Origin: UBA9732 sp052170315
GTDB taxonomy: Bacteria; Spirochaetota; Spirochaetia; Sphaerochaetales; Sphaerochaetaceae
Direction: 5' to 3'
Assembly: GCA_052170315.1 (NCBI GenBank)
Contig: JBQNAT010000005.1
Span: 50,640-114,639 of the forward strand
DNA length: 64,000 nt
Shown: positions 1 through 7,922 of the stretch, in pieces
Position numbering within the stretch: position 1 is the stretch's first letter
Layout: each line of letters opens with the position of its first letter
Translations under genes and position numbers: made by a program
Notes under the pieces: model-generated
Seen by the model: only the letters and a program-made list of their open reading frames with translations
Told to the model about the DNA's origin: nothing
The model's database searches: none

Positions 1-107
1 TTCATGCAGGCTGCGGAACTTCCAACTATACTTTCATCTGGGCCATGTGCGGTGAAAACAGGGCCTATGACGATCAGGACTGGATAAAGACAGAGGATAT
101 AAGGTAA
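1..107 (+). CDS. kduI: 5-keto-4-deoxyuronate isomerase, C-terminal fragment
   Basis: Only the last 34 codons are in the window, read in frame from base 3 to a TAA at 105-107. The visible tail contains GTSNYTFIWAMCGEN followed by YDDQDW. This matches the conserved C-terminus of KduI (GT..YTFIW.M.GEN..(F/Y)DD.D), the cupin-like isomerase that converts 5-keto-4-deoxyuronate from unsaturated pectin oligomers on the way to 2-keto-3-deoxygluconate. It sits tail-to-tail with the GntR gene. Its presence implies a pectin or polyuronate utilisation locus extending to the left. Identification rests on the motif alone, because most of the protein is outside the window. Confidence 0.8.
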   Translation, partial: HAGCGTSNYTFIWAMCGENRAYDDQDWIKTEDIR

Positions 108-165
108 AAATCCAACGGTTCCGAAAGTGCGCCGACTGATATATTACTTTAAAATGTTCAAGGCG

Positions 166-816
166 TCACTTAAAGTACTGAGGGTAGGCTTTCTGGTAGC
201 AGGATGTCTCCGTTTCAAGTTTTGATATGTGAAGACGCTCAAGTTTCAGTACTTCTTCCAATGAGCCTACTTTAAGAGCTTTCAGTATCTGTCTGTGCTG
301 TTCGATGGCGTTTGAAAAAATATCATCGAAAAGATAACTTACCATCCTTATCCTGTGGTAATTGCCGCTTGTGGCCAGCATTGAGTCAAAAACCCTTTCA
401 TGGCCGCAGGCCAGAAACAGGAGGCGGTGCATTGAGTTGTCCAGCTCAAGGAAGGTAGTTGTGTCCCTGCATTCAAACGCGGATTGCTGCTTTTCTATGC
501 TATCTTCCCACTGATAAAGAAGTTGTTTATCTATTCCGCGGTCAAAAGCCTTTTCTATCGCACCAAGTTCAAGGAAAAGCCGCATAAAACGTTCGTCCCT
601 TGTTTTTACCATATCTATGAGAGCTACATAGGTTCCGCTTTGAGGCTTTATGGTTACAAGACCTTCGTTGTCCAGACGTTTAAGGGCGTCTCTTATGGGT
701 GAAATGCTCACATTGTAGAGCGGTTTGAGGTTTGTAAAGCTGAGCGGTGTCCCCGGTTTAAGGGTAAGGCTAAGGATTTTATTCCTCAGGTCATTGTATA
801 CGGTATCTGTAAGCAT
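166..816 (-). CDS. GntR family transcriptional regulator (FCD/FadR subfamily)
   Basis: A 216-residue regulator. The N-terminal winged helix-turn-helix (about residues 1-65) contains PGTPLSFTNL, SISPIRDALKRL and EGLVTIKPQSGTYV, typical of GntR proteins. The rest is the helical FCD ligand-binding domain, with metal-site-like positions in LELGAIE, LDNSMHRLLF and EQHRQIL. FadR-subfamily regulators of this kind (ExuR, UxuR, KdgR-like) usually sense uronates or other small acids. It is transcribed divergently from the uronate operon that starts at 976, and an inverted repeat lies between them. It is therefore most likely the local regulator of hexuronate catabolism. The effector is not shown by the sequence. 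Confidence 0.88.
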   Translation of the reverse strand: MLTDTVYNDLRNKILSLTLKPGTPLSFTNLKPLYNVSISPIRDALKRLDNEGLVTIKPQSGTYVALIDMVKTRDERFMRLFLELGAIEKAFDRGIDKQLLYQWEDSIEKQQSAFECRDTTTFLELDNSMHRLLFLACGHERVFDSMLATSGNYHRIRMVSYLFDDIFSNAIEQHRQILKALKVGSLEEVLKLERLHISKLETETSCYQKAYPQYFK

Positions 817-877
817 GGCTCAATTATAGCCAGGATTTTCGGCTTTTGTATATAAAAAAGGCACAAATAATCCTTCT

Positions 878-897
878 TCAACTAATATTTCAGTTGA
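878..897. promoter_or_regulatory. Inverted repeat, candidate GntR operator
   Basis: TCAACT and AGTTGA are separated by 8 bases in the divergent region between the GntR gene and uxaE. The right arm overlaps the proposed -35 of the uronate operon, the position expected for a repressor site. GntR-family dimers bind short palindromes, so this is a reasonable autoregulatory and operon operator. Assignment is by position and symmetry only. Confidence 0.4.
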
Positions 898-922
898 TTT
901 ACAGGCGATTTCATTCTAAGAT
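894..922 (+). promoter_or_regulatory. Candidate promoter of the hexuronate operon
   Basis: TTGATT (894-899) and TAAGAT (917-922) are separated by 17 bases. Both hexamers are imperfect sigma70 matches, as expected of a regulated promoter. Transcription would begin near 929, about 45 bases before the uxaE start. Confidence 0.4.
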
Positions 923-975
923 GAGAACAGGAAGATTTGAAAGCGATTGCAGGCACGTTCTGCGAAGGAGTTAAT

Positions 976-2424
976 ATGTTCAAAACGTCAGATGGCCGTG
1001 TGTTTGACATCTATAAGGATTCGGTTCATGACAACCTCTTCATGGTTGCCTCGGATGACAGGGACTATTTTGTAGCGGATACGAAGCTTGGCTTCGATGG
1101 CGAAATGGTCAGCGCCGACGGAAAAAGCTGGACATTGGCTCCGCTTAATCATCAAAACGCGGAAAAGATGCGCGCCCTATATCCGTTTACCCGGCCCTCG
1201 AAGGTTCTTGACAGGGATAAGACAATGGGAGTAGGCGACAGGCTTGGTATAGCTGCTGACGGACATATCCGCGTGTTTAAAAAATATACGGAGATTACTC
1301 CGATTCTTTCCCAGCAGTCCATAAGGGAGCTTAACCTTACAAACAGAACATTTGCAGATGTCATAGACAGTGCAAGTTTCGCAGTTTTCAGAAACAACTA
1401 CACATCAGGCTGGGGCGCTGACGGCGACCATGTCAAAACGGCGGATGAAGTAAGATATGCCATTGAAAGCGGCTGTACTATGATAACGCTGGACTGCAGC
1501 GAACAGATAGACAACTCCGTAGACGGTCTTTCCGCTAAAGATGTAAATGAAAAATATCTGCATAACGGCAGCCTGTATAAAGAGCATGAGGCTCTTTACC
1601 TTAACAAAAGCTTTGATGTGGGCGAAGGTGTTAAAATTTTCTTTGACGAAGAGCTTTACAAACGGACTGCCCTTATTTACTTCAAAGCAATAGAGCATGC
1701 AGTGGACATTTTCTTGAACGTTGTAATGAAGGACGGTAAGCAGCTTGCAGACTTTGAGGTGTCGATTGATGAGACAATGACTCCAACCCTTCCCGCCCAG
1801 CACTTTTTTGTGGCAAATGAGCTTATAAGGCACAAGGTCAGGGTTTCCACCGTTGCTCCAAGATTCTGCGGAGAGTTCCAGAAGGGTATAGACTATATAG
1901 GCGACCTTAAGCAGTTTGCGGAAGAGATGAAAATCCATGCGGCTATTTCAAGGCATTTCGGCTACAAGATTTCCATTCACAGCGGTTCGGATAAGTTCTC
2001 AATTTTCCCTGTAGCGGGAAAGGAAACGAAAGGCCGCTTCCACCTGAAGACAGCCGGAACAAACTGGCTTGAGGCTATGAAGCTTGTCGCTATTAAGGAC
2101 CCTGCGCTTTACAGGGAGGTTCACAAGTATGCGCTTACGGCTTTCACCGCCGCGACAGCTTACTATCATGTCACCACTCAGCTTTCAAGGATACCCGACA
2201 TTGATACGCTTTCGGACGCTCAACTTCCGGAGCTTTTCAGCAATAACGATTCAAGGCAGCTTATACACATTACATACGGTCTTATTCTTAACAAGAAGAA
2301 CGACGACGGTACATTTGCCTTTAAGGACAGGCTTTACAGCCTTTGGAGAAAATACAGGAACGATTACGCGGAGCTTCTGTTCAAACATATTGGACATCAT
2401 GTTCGCGAAATACTTCAAAAGTAA
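976..2424 (+). CDS. uxaE: Tagaturonate 3-epimerase (UxaE family)
   Basis: A 482-residue protein resembling the UxaE family first described in Thermotoga, which interconverts D-tagaturonate and D-fructuronate and so joins galacturonate to glucuronate catabolism. Recognisable parts are YPFTRPSKVL, the GVGDRLGIA segment, the DHVKTADEVRYAIESG stretch and HFFVANELIRHKVRV. The start chosen is ATG 976, preceded by GAAGGAG at the right spacing. An upstream in-frame TTG at 937 has no such site. It is the first gene of a six-gene operon that also carries uxaC and a fructuronate reductase-like gene, which supports the assignment. Family membership is judged from memory of motifs. Confidence 0.8.
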   Translation: MFKTSDGRVFDIYKDSVHDNLFMVASDDRDYFVADTKLGFDGEMVSADGKSWTLAPLNHQNAEKMRALYPFTRPSKVLDRDKTMGVGDRLGIAADGHIRVFKKYTEITPILSQQSIRELNLTNRTFADVIDSASFAVFRNNYTSGWGADGDHVKTADEVRYAIESGCTMITLDCSEQIDNSVDGLSAKDVNEKYLHNGSLYKEHEALYLNKSFDVGEGVKIFFDEELYKRTALIYFKAIEHAVDIFLNVVMKDGKQLADFEVSIDETMTPTLPAQHFFVANELIRHKVRVSTVAPRFCGEFQKGIDYIGDLKQFAEEMKIHAAISRHFGYKISIHSGSDKFSIFPVAGKETKGRFHLKTAGTNWLEAMKLVAIKDPALYREVHKYALTAFTAATAYYHVTTQLSRIPDIDTLSDAQLPELFSNNDSRQLIHITYGLILNKKNDDGTFAFKDRLYSLWRKYRNDYAELLFKHIGHHVREILQK

Positions 2425-2437
2425 AAAAGGGGGGGGG
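2423..2437. repeat. A6-G9 homopolymer tract in the uxaE-dehydrogenase junction
   Basis: Six A followed by nine G lie directly after the uxaE stop (TAA 2422-2424) and end four bases before the TTG start of the next gene at 2442. The G-run therefore occupies the Shine-Dalgarno position. Runs of eight or more G are slippage-prone, and in Treponema some poly-G tracts near genes vary in length. Confidence 0.85.
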
Positions 2438-2441
2438 TGCT

Positions 2442-4040
2442 TTGAAGCTTAATATCAGGAGCGTAGAGAACGCGGATACAAGAAAACAGTGGGCAGCCAA
2501 GGGTTATAAGCTGCCGGAGTATGATATTGAGAAAATGAGGGAAAATACGGCAAAGGCCTGTAAATGGGTGCACTTCGGCGGCGGCAATATTTTCCGCATT
2601 TTTCTTGCCGCAAGGATGCAGGGCCTTCTTAACAAAGGACTTGCCGATTCCGGAATTATCGTAGGAGAAGGTTTTGACGGAGAGGTTATAGAGAAGGGCT
2701 ATGCCCCCTATGACAATCTTTGCATCAACGTTACGCTTAAAAGCGACGGGACTGTTGATAAGGAAATCTGCGCTTCCGTAGCGGAAGCAATGGTATGCAG
2801 CACCCGGAGAAAAGAAGAATGGAAGCGTTTTGTTGAAATCTTCACAAATCCTGCCCTTCAGATGGTCAGCTTTACCATAACCGAAAAAGGCTATGCCACG
2901 GCTCCGGGCTATGTTCAGGAAGATATTCTCCGCGGACCTGAAAACTGCACGACTATATGCTGCATGGTGGTTTCTCTTCTAAACGAGCGTTTCAAGGCCG
3001 GTAAGTATCCAATTGCCGTAGTCAGCATGGATAACTGTTCTCAGAACGGTCTGAAGCTCTTCACCGGAGTTTCTGAAATCGCGCGCAGATGGGTTGAGAT
3101 GGGTCTTGTCTCTCAGGACTTCTTAAACTGGCTTCGCGATTCGGGCAAGGTAAGTTTCCCATGGTCAATGATTGATAAAATCACCCCAAGACCTGATACC
3201 ATGGTATGCGATGCCCTTAAGGCGGACGGCGTGGAAGATATGGATATCATAGTTACGGACAAAAAGTCCTACGTTGCCGCTTTTGTAAACGCGGAAGAGT
3301 GCGAATACCTTGTTGTAGAGGAGCCTTTCCCCAACGGCAGGCCGGCTCTTGATAAGGCAGGCGTCTATTTTACGGACAGGGACACTGTTACAAAGGTAGA
3401 AAGGATGAAGGTCTGTACCTGTCTTAATCCTCTTCACACGGCAATGAGCATCATGGGCTGTCTTCTGGGTTACACCAAGATTTCTGACGAAATGAAGGAT
3501 ACCGACATTGTAAAATACATTGAAAGGCTGGGTTATGTTGAAGGCCTTCCTGTTGTTACCGACCCCGGAATCCTTTCTCCAAAATCGTTCATTGACGATG
3601 TTATCTACAAGAGACTGCCTAACCCGTTCATGCCGGATACACCCCAGAGAATTGCGACTGATACAAGTCAGAAGCTTTCAATCCGTTTCGGTGAGACTGT
3701 AAAAGCCTATCAGGCAAAAGGCCTTGACCTTTCCAATCTTAAGGTCATCCCCGTTGTCCTTGCTTCATGGATAAGATACCTGCTTGCCGTAGACGATAAC
3801 GGAAAGAGCTTCGAGCTCAGCCCGGACCCGCTTGCAGATTCCGCTCATGCCGATATTGCCGGCATTAAGTTCGGAGATGATATTGCTCCCGGCGCTTTGG
3901 ATAAAATTCTCAGCAGAGAGGATATCTGGGGCTATAACGTACTGAAATCTCCTCTTAAGGACGCGGTAGTTTCCGCTTTCAGGCGCCTTAACAAGGGTCC
4001 GGGAGCCATCAGAAAAACTCTGCACAGCGTAACTGAATAA
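2442..4040 (+). CDS. Mannitol dehydrogenase family oxidoreductase, probable fructuronate reductase
   Basis: A 532-residue polyol/uronate dehydrogenase. The N-terminal nucleotide-binding domain has the HFGGGNIFRIFLA motif typical of the long-chain mannitol dehydrogenase family. The C-terminal domain has the catalytic pattern K-x5-N-x2-H in KVCTCLNPLHTAMS. In UxuB/UxaB enzymes this chemistry reduces fructuronate to mannonate, or tagaturonate to altronate. With uxaE and uxaC as neighbours, fructuronate is the likely substrate. The start is taken as TTG 2442. The open frame continues upstream through the G-run into the uxaE gene, but that part has no similarity to the family. The purine tract is the only ribosome-binding sequence. 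The TAA is followed at once by a threefold tandem repeat. Confidence 0.82.
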   Translation: MKLNIRSVENADTRKQWAAKGYKLPEYDIEKMRENTAKACKWVHFGGGNIFRIFLAARMQGLLNKGLADSGIIVGEGFDGEVIEKGYAPYDNLCINVTLKSDGTVDKEICASVAEAMVCSTRRKEEWKRFVEIFTNPALQMVSFTITEKGYATAPGYVQEDILRGPENCTTICCMVVSLLNERFKAGKYPIAVVSMDNCSQNGLKLFTGVSEIARRWVEMGLVSQDFLNWLRDSGKVSFPWSMIDKITPRPDTMVCDALKADGVEDMDIIVTDKKSYVAAFVNAEECEYLVVEEPFPNGRPALDKAGVYFTDRDTVTKVERMKVCTCLNPLHTAMSIMGCLLGYTKISDEMKDTDIVKYIERLGYVEGLPVVTDPGILSPKSFIDDVIYKRLPNPFMPDTPQRIATDTSQKLSIRFGETVKAYQAKGLDLSNLKVIPVVLASWIRYLLAVDDNGKSFELSPDPLADSAHADIAGIKFGDDIAPGALDKILSREDIWGYNVLKSPLKDAVVSAFRRLNKGPGAIRKTLHSVTE

Positions 4041-4082
4041 GTCGTAGGATATTAGTCGTAGGATATTAGTCGTAGGATATTA
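4041..4082. repeat. Three tandem copies of a 14-base unit
   Basis: GTCGTAGGATATTA occurs three times without gaps (4041-4054, 4055-4068, 4069-4082). It begins with the base after the stop codon of the dehydrogenase gene and ends shortly before the kdgK ribosome-binding site. The copies are identical, which suggests a recent expansion. Each contains TAG. Confidence 0.97.
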
Positions 4083-4100
4083 GCAGGAAAGGAAATAAAA

Positions 4101-5177
4101 ATGTTGAAACTTAGAGAAAACAGCAAGTATGATTTAGTCTGCCCTACAAGCATGGGCGTGAGAATAACACCTGTGAACAGACTTCCTGTTCATACAAGTC
4201 ACCTTTTTGAACTTCAGGCCACAAGCGCCGAAAGCAACGTGCTTAACGTTTCTTCTTCACTTGGGCTTAAAACAAAGGTGCTTACGTCATTTGTTCAGGA
4301 CAGCCCGATTGCTTCCTTCATAAAGGCCGAGCTAAGGTTCAGGAACATTGATTACGAAGGGCCTGAGGTTCCGCAGGGAGGAGCCTGGGGCTACAGGCAC
4401 CAGTTCAACATCGCGGACAGCGGTTTCGGAAGCAGAGGCCCAAGGGTTTGGAATGACAGAGCGGGCGAGGTGGGACGTGCCCTTAAGGCTGAAGACTTTG
4501 ACCTTAAGAGAATATTTGAAACCGAAGGCGTAAGGATACTTCACCTTTCCGGTCTTATTGCCGCGCTCAGCCATGAAACAACAGTCTTCTGCCTTGATAT
4601 GGCAAGAGCTGCTAAGAAAAACGGCACCCTCATTTCCTTTGACCTTAACTACAGGGCATCGTTCTGGAAGGGCAGGGAAGCCGAGCTTGGCGCCGCATTC
4701 AGCGAAATAGCATCAATCTCCGACATCCTTATCGGCAATGAAGAGGACTTCCAGCTATGCCTTGGCATGAAGGGTCCCGAGACCGGCGGGAAAGGCCTTG
4801 CAGGCAAGATGGAGCAGTTCAAGACCATGATAGGAGAAGTTAAAAAGTCCTATCCCGATGCGCAGGTCTATGCAACAACCCTCAGGGAAGCCGTGAGCGC
4901 AAACGAGCATAACTGGGGCGCGCTTGTCCGCATAGGCGATAACTGGTATGAAGAGCTTCCAAGACCTATTCAGGTCATGGACAGAATCGGTGGCGGCGAC
5001 GGTTTCGTTGGCGGCCTTTTGTATGCAATCCTTTCAGGAAAGAATGAAGAGGATTGGATTCGTTTCGGATGGGCAACAGGCGTTCTGGCAACGACTGTCC
5101 TTACAGATTACAGCACCCCTGCGGATGAAGAGCAGATTTGGTCAGTCTACAAGGGTAACGCAAGGGTAAAGAGGTGA
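4101..5177 (+). CDS. kdgK: PfkB family sugar(-acid) kinase, probable 2-keto-3-deoxygluconate kinase
   Basis: A 358-residue ribokinase/PfkB-fold kinase. The C-terminal signature DRIGGGDGFVGGLLYAILSG (about residues 293-312) supplies the anion hole and the catalytic Asp; the usual GAGD is GGGD here, as in many KDG kinases. FDLNYRASFWKGREA and ILIGNEEDF are also typical of KdgK. KdgK phosphorylates 2-keto-3-deoxygluconate to KDPG. The operon also contains gnd and a LarA-type epimerase, so phosphorylation of gluconate is an alternative that the sequence cannot exclude. ATG 4101 follows an AGGAAAGG site. The stop overlaps the spacer before gnd by two bases. Confidence 0.75.
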   Translation: MLKLRENSKYDLVCPTSMGVRITPVNRLPVHTSHLFELQATSAESNVLNVSSSLGLKTKVLTSFVQDSPIASFIKAELRFRNIDYEGPEVPQGGAWGYRHQFNIADSGFGSRGPRVWNDRAGEVGRALKAEDFDLKRIFETEGVRILHLSGLIAALSHETTVFCLDMARAAKKNGTLISFDLNYRASFWKGREAELGAAFSEIASISDILIGNEEDFQLCLGMKGPETGGKGLAGKMEQFKTMIGEVKKSYPDAQVYATTLREAVSANEHNWGALVRIGDNWYEELPRPIQVMDRIGGGDGFVGGLLYAILSGKNEEDWIRFGWATGVLATTVLTDYSTPADEEQIWSVYKGNARVKR

Positions 5178-5179
5178 TT

Positions 5180-6634
5180 ATGGCTAAGAAAGCGGATATA
5201 GGTCTTGTAGGCCTCGCCGTCATGGGCGAAAACATTGTTATGAATATGGAGTCCAAGGGCTTCACCGTCGCCGTCTACAATAGGACGGTCAGCAAGGTGG
5301 ATGATTTTGTCAACGGAAGAGCCAGGGGAAAGCACATCATTGGCTGCAGAAGCGTGAAAGAGCTTGCGGACAGTCTTGAAAGGCCAAGAAAGGTAATGCT
5401 TCTTGTTAAAGCAGGCCGGCCTGTGGATGACTTCATTGAGCAGCTTCTTCCCGTACTGGAACCGGGAGATGTCATTATTGACAGCGGCAACAGCCATTTC
5501 CCCGATACTATCAGACGCTGCGCCTATGTCGAGTCCAAGGGACTTCTCTATATCGGTACGGGAGTTTCTGGCGGAGAAGAAGGAGCTCTTAAGGGCCCAT
5601 CAATGATGCCGGGCGGCTCAGAGGCTGCGTGGCCTTTGGTAAAGCCTATTTTCCAGTCCATATGCGCAAAGGTTGAAGACGGAAGTCCCTGCTGTGACTG
5701 GGTCGGAAGCGATGGTGCCGGCCACTTTGTAAAGATGGTCCATAACGGCATTGAGTACGGCGACATGCAGCTTATCTGCGAAGCCTATCAGCTTATGAAG
5801 GACCTTCTGGGAATGACGCCGGACGAGATGCATGAGGTCTTTTCTCGGTGGAACAAAACGGAGCTTGACAGCTATCTGATAGAGATTACAAGCGAAATCC
5901 TTGCCAAGAAAGACGAAGACGGTCAGCCTCTGGTTGATAAAATACTTGATACTGCAGGTCAGAAGGGCACAGGAAAGTGGACCGGCATCGCGGCTCTTGA
6001 CGAAGGCGTGCCTCTTACCCTTATTGGAGAGGCCGTTTTCTCACGCTGTCTTTCCGCAATGAAGGCAGAGCGCGTTGAAGCCGCAAAGGTCTATAATTTA
6101 AACAGGCCTAAGTATACGGGCGATAAAGCCAAGATGATAGAAGATATCAGGAAAGCACTTCTTGCTTCAAAGATTATTTCCTATGCTCAGGGCTATGTTC
6201 TTCTTGAGACTGCCGCAAAGCACTACGGCTGGAAGCTCAACTACGGTGCAATCGCTCTCATGTGGAGAGGCGGATGCATCATAAGAAGCGTGTTCCTTGG
6301 CAAGATAAAGGAAGCCTACGACAGGAATCCCGCTCTTTCAAACCTTCTTCTTGACCCATACTTCAAGTCCGCAATTGAAAACCTTCTTCCTTCATGGAGA
6401 AACGTTGTGGCCAACGCGGCATTGTGCGGAGTCCCGACACCTGCCTTTGCAAGCGCGCTCAGCTACTTTGACGGATATACCACATCACGTCTTCCCGCCA
6501 ACCTTCTTCAGGCTCAGAGAGACTATTTCGGCGCTCATACCTATGAGAGAGTGGATAAGGAAAGAGGAAAGTTCTTCCATACCAACTGGACGGGCGAAGG
6601 CGGTTCCACAAGCGCTTCCACCTACAATGCCTAA
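5180..6634 (+). CDS. gnd: 6-phosphogluconate dehydrogenase, decarboxylating
   Basis: A full-length 484-residue long-form enzyme that oxidises 6-phosphogluconate to ribulose 5-phosphate and CO2. The N-terminal Rossmann motif GLAVMGEN and the NRT at the end of beta-2 suggest NADP. The catalytic Lys and His are in HFVKMVHNGIEYGDMQ (about residues 180-195), and the family signature reads ILDTAGQKGTGKW. The start is ATG 5180, preceded by AGAGG and just after the kdgK stop at 5175-5177. An in-frame GTG at 5174 is less likely. A gnd gene inside a uronate operon is informative, because 6-phosphogluconate is not an intermediate of the standard hexuronate route. Confidence 0.96.
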   Translation: MAKKADIGLVGLAVMGENIVMNMESKGFTVAVYNRTVSKVDDFVNGRARGKHIIGCRSVKELADSLERPRKVMLLVKAGRPVDDFIEQLLPVLEPGDVIIDSGNSHFPDTIRRCAYVESKGLLYIGTGVSGGEEGALKGPSMMPGGSEAAWPLVKPIFQSICAKVEDGSPCCDWVGSDGAGHFVKMVHNGIEYGDMQLICEAYQLMKDLLGMTPDEMHEVFSRWNKTELDSYLIEITSEILAKKDEDGQPLVDKILDTAGQKGTGKWTGIAALDEGVPLTLIGEAVFSRCLSAMKAERVEAAKVYNLNRPKYTGDKAKMIEDIRKALLASKIISYAQGYVLLETAAKHYGWKLNYGAIALMWRGGCIIRSVFLGKIKEAYDRNPALSNLLLDPYFKSAIENLLPSWRNVVANAALCGVPTPAFASALSYFDGYTTSRLPANLLQAQRDYFGAHTYERVDKERGKFFHTNWTGEGGSTSASTYNA

Positions 6635-6644
6635 GGGAGTTTTG

Positions 6645-7886
6645 ATGCTTACAAACGAAGAAATCAAAAGAATGGTTGAATCTGCCCTTGATGAGCGTAA
6701 GCCGCGCAAGGTACTGATGGTTGTTCCCGACTACACCAGGTGCTTTTCAAATGCGGGCCTGATTGCCAACATTGCCTATCACTGGTGCATTGAGCACAAC
6801 GTAGACGTTGAGCTTCTTGAGGCTTTGGGTACTCACGTGGCAATGACGGAAAAGGATATCAAAGCAATGTACGGCGATATCCCCGTTTCAAAGTTCCATG
6901 TCCATGACTGGCGCCATGACGTTGTGAATATTGGCGAAGTACCGGCGTCATTCGTTTCCGAAGTCTCCGAAGGGCTTTGGAAAAAAGGGGTTGCGGTTGA
7001 GATTAACAAAATGGTAATTGACCCTTCCTTTGACCTTGTTCTGTCAATAGGGCAGGTTGTACCGCACGAAGTAATAGGTATGGCCAATCAAGCCAAGAAC
7101 CTGTTTGTGGGAGTTGGCGGAGCCGACATGATAAACCAGAGCCATATCATTGGCGCCGTTTACGATATGGAAAGGATGATGGGCCGAGACTATACGCCGG
7201 TAAGAAAGATTTTCGACTATGCTCTTGAGCATTTTCTGAGTAAAAAAGCCAATATCCTCTGGATGCTTACAGTTTGCACCGCACCGGATGACGTTATTCA
7301 GACACATGGGCTTTTCATCAGCGAAGACCGCTCTTCCCTTGAACAGGCGGTGAAGCTTTCTCAGAAAATGAACATTGACTATGTGCCTGCAGGTATTAAA
7401 AAGTGCGTTGTCTACCTAAACGAAAAGGAATTCCACAGCACATGGCTTGGAAACAAGGCTGTGTACAGAACGCGTATGGCAATTGCTGACGGCGGAGAGC
7501 TTATTGTTCTTGCCCCCGCGGTTGACAAATTCGGCGAGGATATGACAAACGATGCGCTGATTAGAAAATATGGCTACAATGGACGTATTCATACGCTTGA
7601 GCTTCTGAATGCCAACAAAGACCTTCAGGAAAACATGGGAGTCGCGGCTCACCTTATCCACGGCTCCAGCGACGGACGTTTTTCCATAACCTATGCCGTA
7701 AGGGACATTTCACAGAAAGAAATTTCAGATGTGGGCTTCATTGCGGCTTCCTATGATGAGCTTTCAAAGAAGTACGACCCTGAAAAACTCAAATACGGTT
7801 ACAACACGGTAGACGGAGAGGAGATTTTCTACATTCCAAATCCTGCTCTGGGGCTTTGGATTAACAGGGAAAAGTTCAATTCCTGA
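6645..7886 (+). CDS. LarA-family nickel-pincer racemase/epimerase, candidate gluconate/mannonate 2-epimerase
   Basis: A 413-residue member of the lactate racemase (LarA) superfamily, enzymes that use a nickel-pincer nucleotide to invert 2-hydroxyacids. The active-site pattern is complete when aligned by eye to LarA: Asp29 and Arg32 in PDYTR, His64 in GTHVAMT, His141 in PHEVIG, Lys151 ten residues later (the cofactor-anchoring Lys) and His167 sixteen after that, as in LarA H174/K184/H200. ATG 6645 has AAGGGAG upstream. Some LarA relatives epimerise gluconate at C2. Between a mannonate-forming reductase and gnd, that activity would fit best. The cofactor-making genes larB, larC and larE are not in the window. 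The last two codons and the stop are duplicated in the DNA. Confidence 0.8.
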   Translation: MLTNEEIKRMVESALDERKPRKVLMVVPDYTRCFSNAGLIANIAYHWCIEHNVDVELLEALGTHVAMTEKDIKAMYGDIPVSKFHVHDWRHDVVNIGEVPASFVSEVSEGLWKKGVAVEINKMVIDPSFDLVLSIGQVVPHEVIGMANQAKNLFVGVGGADMINQSHIIGAVYDMERMMGRDYTPVRKIFDYALEHFLSKKANILWMLTVCTAPDDVIQTHGLFISEDRSSLEQAVKLSQKMNIDYVPAGIKKCVVYLNEKEFHSTWLGNKAVYRTRMAIADGGELIVLAPAVDKFGEDMTNDALIRKYGYNGRIHTLELLNANKDLQENMGVAAHLIHGSSDGRFSITYAVRDISQKEISDVGFIAASYDELSKKYDPEKLKYGYNTVDGEEIFYIPNPALGLWINREKFNS

Positions 7887-7906
7887 GAGGAATTCCTGAG
7901 AGGAAT
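7878..7906. repeat. Tandem duplication of 13 bases across the LarA-homolog stop codon
   Basis: AATTCCTGAGAGG is present at 7878-7890 and 7891-7903, followed by the first three bases of another copy. The unit contains the last two codons and the TGA of the upstream gene, so a second copy of Asn-Ser-stop lies in the spacer. Confidence 0.95.
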
Positions 7907-7922
7907 AAAAGGAGAAGATTTT

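Noticed and set aside
937..975. Longer N-terminus for uxaE from TTG 937
   Set aside because: The ATG at 976 has a strong GAAGGAG site, and the extra 13 residues are not family-like.
4041..4082. CRISPR-like direct repeats
   Set aside because: The copies are contiguous 14-base units without spacers, and no cas gene is in the window.
6645..7886. Loss of the cofactor-anchoring Lys in the LarA homolog
   Set aside because: A first look at the GVGGAD segment suggested Lys to Asp, but counting from His141 puts Lys151 at the exact +10 position (NQAK), so the site is intact.
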